From Bacteroidales bacterium (GTDB lineage Bacteria > Bacteroidota > Bacteroidia > Bacteroidales > Muribaculaceae): a stretch of DNA of 52,033 bases. The stretch lies in assembly GCA_004553485.1 (NCBI GenBank), contig SFLG01000003.1:1-52033 (forward strand). Direction: 5' to 3'. Positions 50,695 to 52,033 of the stretch are shown piece after piece. Every line of letters starts with the position of its first letter. Within the stretch, counting starts at the first letter, position 1. A program made the translations under genes and the position numbers. The notes below the pieces were generated by a model. That model saw nothing but the letters and a program-made list of their open reading frames with translations. It did not search any database and was not told the DNA's origin.

Positions 50695-51828
50695 ATGTCA
50701 AAAGACAACAAAGAAAACAGTTTGGAAAATGAAGAGAATCAGCACAAAGAACCGGCGTTGTTTGACGTCACAGGACTTTTGCTCGCATACCTGTCGGCCT
50801 GGAAATGGTTCGTGATATGCGGTGTTCTCGGACTGGCAATAGCTTATTACTACGTATCGACCATCATCCCGGTCTACTACGTATCGGCCTCGATTTACCT
50901 CAACGACGACCAGAAAACGGCCGAGTCAGAGTCGGCCTTAGGCATGGCCGCCAAGCCGATGAACGACATGATGCCGTTCATCGACGAGACGGAGATTGAG
51001 CTGCTGCGGTCAAAGAACAACCTCATCAAAATCGTCGACTCACTTGATCTGGCGTATTCCTACTACGACGTAGGCCGCGTGCGCGACATCCCCGTTTACC
51101 GCAACTCGGCCGTACTGGTCAAGCTGGACTCGGTGAGCCTGAACAGCCTTTCTTCGCCGCTCGTCGTCACTATCGAGAAAGACAATAAGGGCTACGAGGT
51201 CACCACTAAGGCCATGAACGAGAAGGACGCCGAGAAACAGGTGTCGAAGGTGAACAAGCTGCCCGCGCAGATCAAGACGCCGCAGGGTGTGCTCACCCTC
51301 ACCGCCTCGCCTTTCACCGCCAAGATGAAGAAGACCGAGAAGGTAATCATCACCAAGCCCACAACGGTTGCCGGACGCCTCTCGTCGTCGCTGAAGATCG
51401 GCTTTGCCAAAAACTCCACTTCAATTCTGCTGCTCGGCGTAAACACCGAGAACCCGGATGAGGGACGCGATATCCTTCGTGTACTTGTCGACTTCTACAA
51501 CCGCCAGATGATTGAGGACAAGAACAAGGCTGCCATCCAGACCGAGTCGTTCATCCTCGACCGTCTGATGATGATCAACGGCGAGCTGAAGGACGTGGAG
51601 AACCGCCTGCGCGAATACCGCGAGTCGCACAACATCGCCGACCTCCAGGCCCAGACGGGAATGGCCCTTAACGAGCAGAGCACCGCCACATCGCAGATTG
51701 CCGCCATCGATGCCGACTCCCCGAAATCTCCAACAACGCCGAGCTTACGAAAAGTATCCAGCTGTACAACACGATGGTGGGCCATTATGACCAAGCCCTC
51801 AAGACGAAGGGTAAGGCCCACCCCATGA
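50695..51828 (+). CDS. Wzz/tyrosine-autokinase-type polysaccharide chain-length protein, N-terminal part (frameshifted)
   Basis: Residues 1 to about 342 form the N-terminal part of an inner-membrane polysaccharide co-polymerase that works with the export lipoprotein before it. A polar N-terminus leads into a membrane helix (about 28-56, WKWFVICGVLGLAIAYYY). A Wzz domain (VSASIYLNDDQ, FIDETEIELLRSKN) and a long coiled-coil region (MIEDKNKAAIQTESFILDRLMMINGEL) follow. After about residue 342 the frame turns into Ser/Pro/Arg-rich nonsense and stops at 51828, while the true continuation is in another frame from 51723. The 200-nt gap before it shows no clear promoter. Confidence 0.82.
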   Translation: MSKDNKENSLENEENQHKEPALFDVTGLLLAYLSAWKWFVICGVLGLAIAYYYVSTIIPVYYVSASIYLNDDQKTAESESALGMAAKPMNDMMPFIDETEIELLRSKNNLIKIVDSLDLAYSYYDVGRVRDIPVYRNSAVLVKLDSVSLNSLSSPLVVTIEKDNKGYEVTTKAMNEKDAEKQVSKVNKLPAQIKTPQGVLTLTASPFTAKMKKTEKVIITKPTTVAGRLSSSLKIGFAKNSTSILLLGVNTENPDEGRDILRVLVDFYNRQMIEDKNKAAIQTESFILDRLMMINGELKDVENRLREYRESHNIADLQAQTGMALNEQSTATSQIAAIDADSPKSPTTPSLRKVSSCTTRWWAIMTKPSRRRVRPTP

Positions 51829-52033
51829 TCGAGCAGATGGAGACCAAACTCAACCAGCAGAAGTCGCAGATCATCAGCAATATCTCGGCCGCACAGCACG
51901 AAGCCCAGACCCGCCGCAGCAGCGTCGAAAAGCAGAACAGCCGCAGCACCGGCACACTGTCGGCACAGCCCACCATCGACAAGGGCCTCAACGAAATCTT
52001 CCGCGAGCAACAGGTTAAGGTCAACATCTACAC
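51723..52033 (+). pseudogene. Continuation of the Wzz/tyrosine-autokinase gene in a shifted frame, cut by the window end
   Basis: Read from 51723, this frame gives EISNNAELTKSIQLYNTMVG and onward to the window end without a stop: a helical, Gln/Lys-rich coiled coil that continues the upstream protein smoothly. The shift corresponds to one base missing at the CCCC run 51719-51722. In Bacteroidales homologues the chain runs on to a second membrane helix and often a BY-kinase domain, which would lie outside the window. It may be a real inactivation, a phase-variable site, or a sequencing/assembly error. Confidence 0.78.

Noticed and set aside
1..52033. tRNA or rRNA genes
   Set aside because: No T-loop (ggttcgaatcc-type) sequence with a matching acceptor stem was noticed in any intergenic region by eye.

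Overview
The window is chromosomal DNA from a member of the Bacteroidales. It is visibly GC-rich and resembles a gut Muribaculaceae-type genome, although the family assignment is inference. Evidence for the order: a fused LpxC/FabZ gene inside an lpxD-lpxC/fabZ-lpxA cluster, a DUF4286 gene next to ruvC, a DUF5020 outer-membrane protein, a GT3-type glycogen synthase beside an alpha-glucan phosphorylase, and many promoters of the Bacteroidales form TTTG-N19..22-TAnnTTTG. About 38 protein genes and one RNA gene (rnpB) are supported. Nearly all are housekeeping genes. No tRNA, rRNA, insertion sequence, prophage or CRISPR array was seen.

Layout. 0.1-3.4 kb: a secreted tricorn-like protease (-). 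3.7-6.3 kb: GT2 glycosyltransferase, DUF4286, ruvC and nagB (+). 6.4-7.7 kb: an AT-richer island with a Fic AMPylase gene and a HigA-type regulator (-), controlled by a 28-bp perfect palindrome. 7.9-8.3 kb: RNase P RNA (-), unmarked by any real ORF. 8.4-11.7 kb: lipid A genes (-). 11.9-14.6 kb: a secreted GH13 amylase and prfB (-). 14.7-20.2 kb: queA, an FAD dehydrogenase, a thioesterase, dprA and a nucleoside phosphorylase (+). 20.3-30.6 kb: a small Lys-rich protein, PBP1A, dxs-trkA-trkH, and three envelope or unknown genes (+). 30.6-32.0 kb: an M24 aminopeptidase (-). 32.06-32.42 kb: a structured non-coding element with nested inverted repeats. 32.6-33.5 kb: an EamA transporter (+). 33.6-38.0 kb: glycogen phosphorylase and synthase (-). 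38.1-49.2 kb: an acyltransferase, a FadL-type porin, priA, transketolase, and etfB-etfA-acyl-CoA dehydrogenase (-). 49.6 kb to the end: the start of an exopolysaccharide locus (Wza-like lipoprotein and Wzz/tyrosine-kinase-like protein), the second gene broken by a frameshift and running off the window.

Functional grouping. Much of the window serves the cell envelope: lipid A, peptidoglycan, capsule export, outer-membrane proteins. Central carbon and storage form a second group: glycogen turnover, amylase, transketolase, Dxs, NagB, ETF with acyl-CoA dehydrogenase. DNA and translation upkeep form a third: ruvC, dprA, priA, prfB, queA, rnpB.

What stands out is between the genes. Degenerate arrays with a strict 9-bp period recur in at least seven intergenic or leader regions. 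There are also 33-bp and 50-bp repeats, symmetric divergent promoters, and the 32-kb element. The Fic/HigA pair with its operator is the best candidate for an unusual system. No large undescribed gene system was found.
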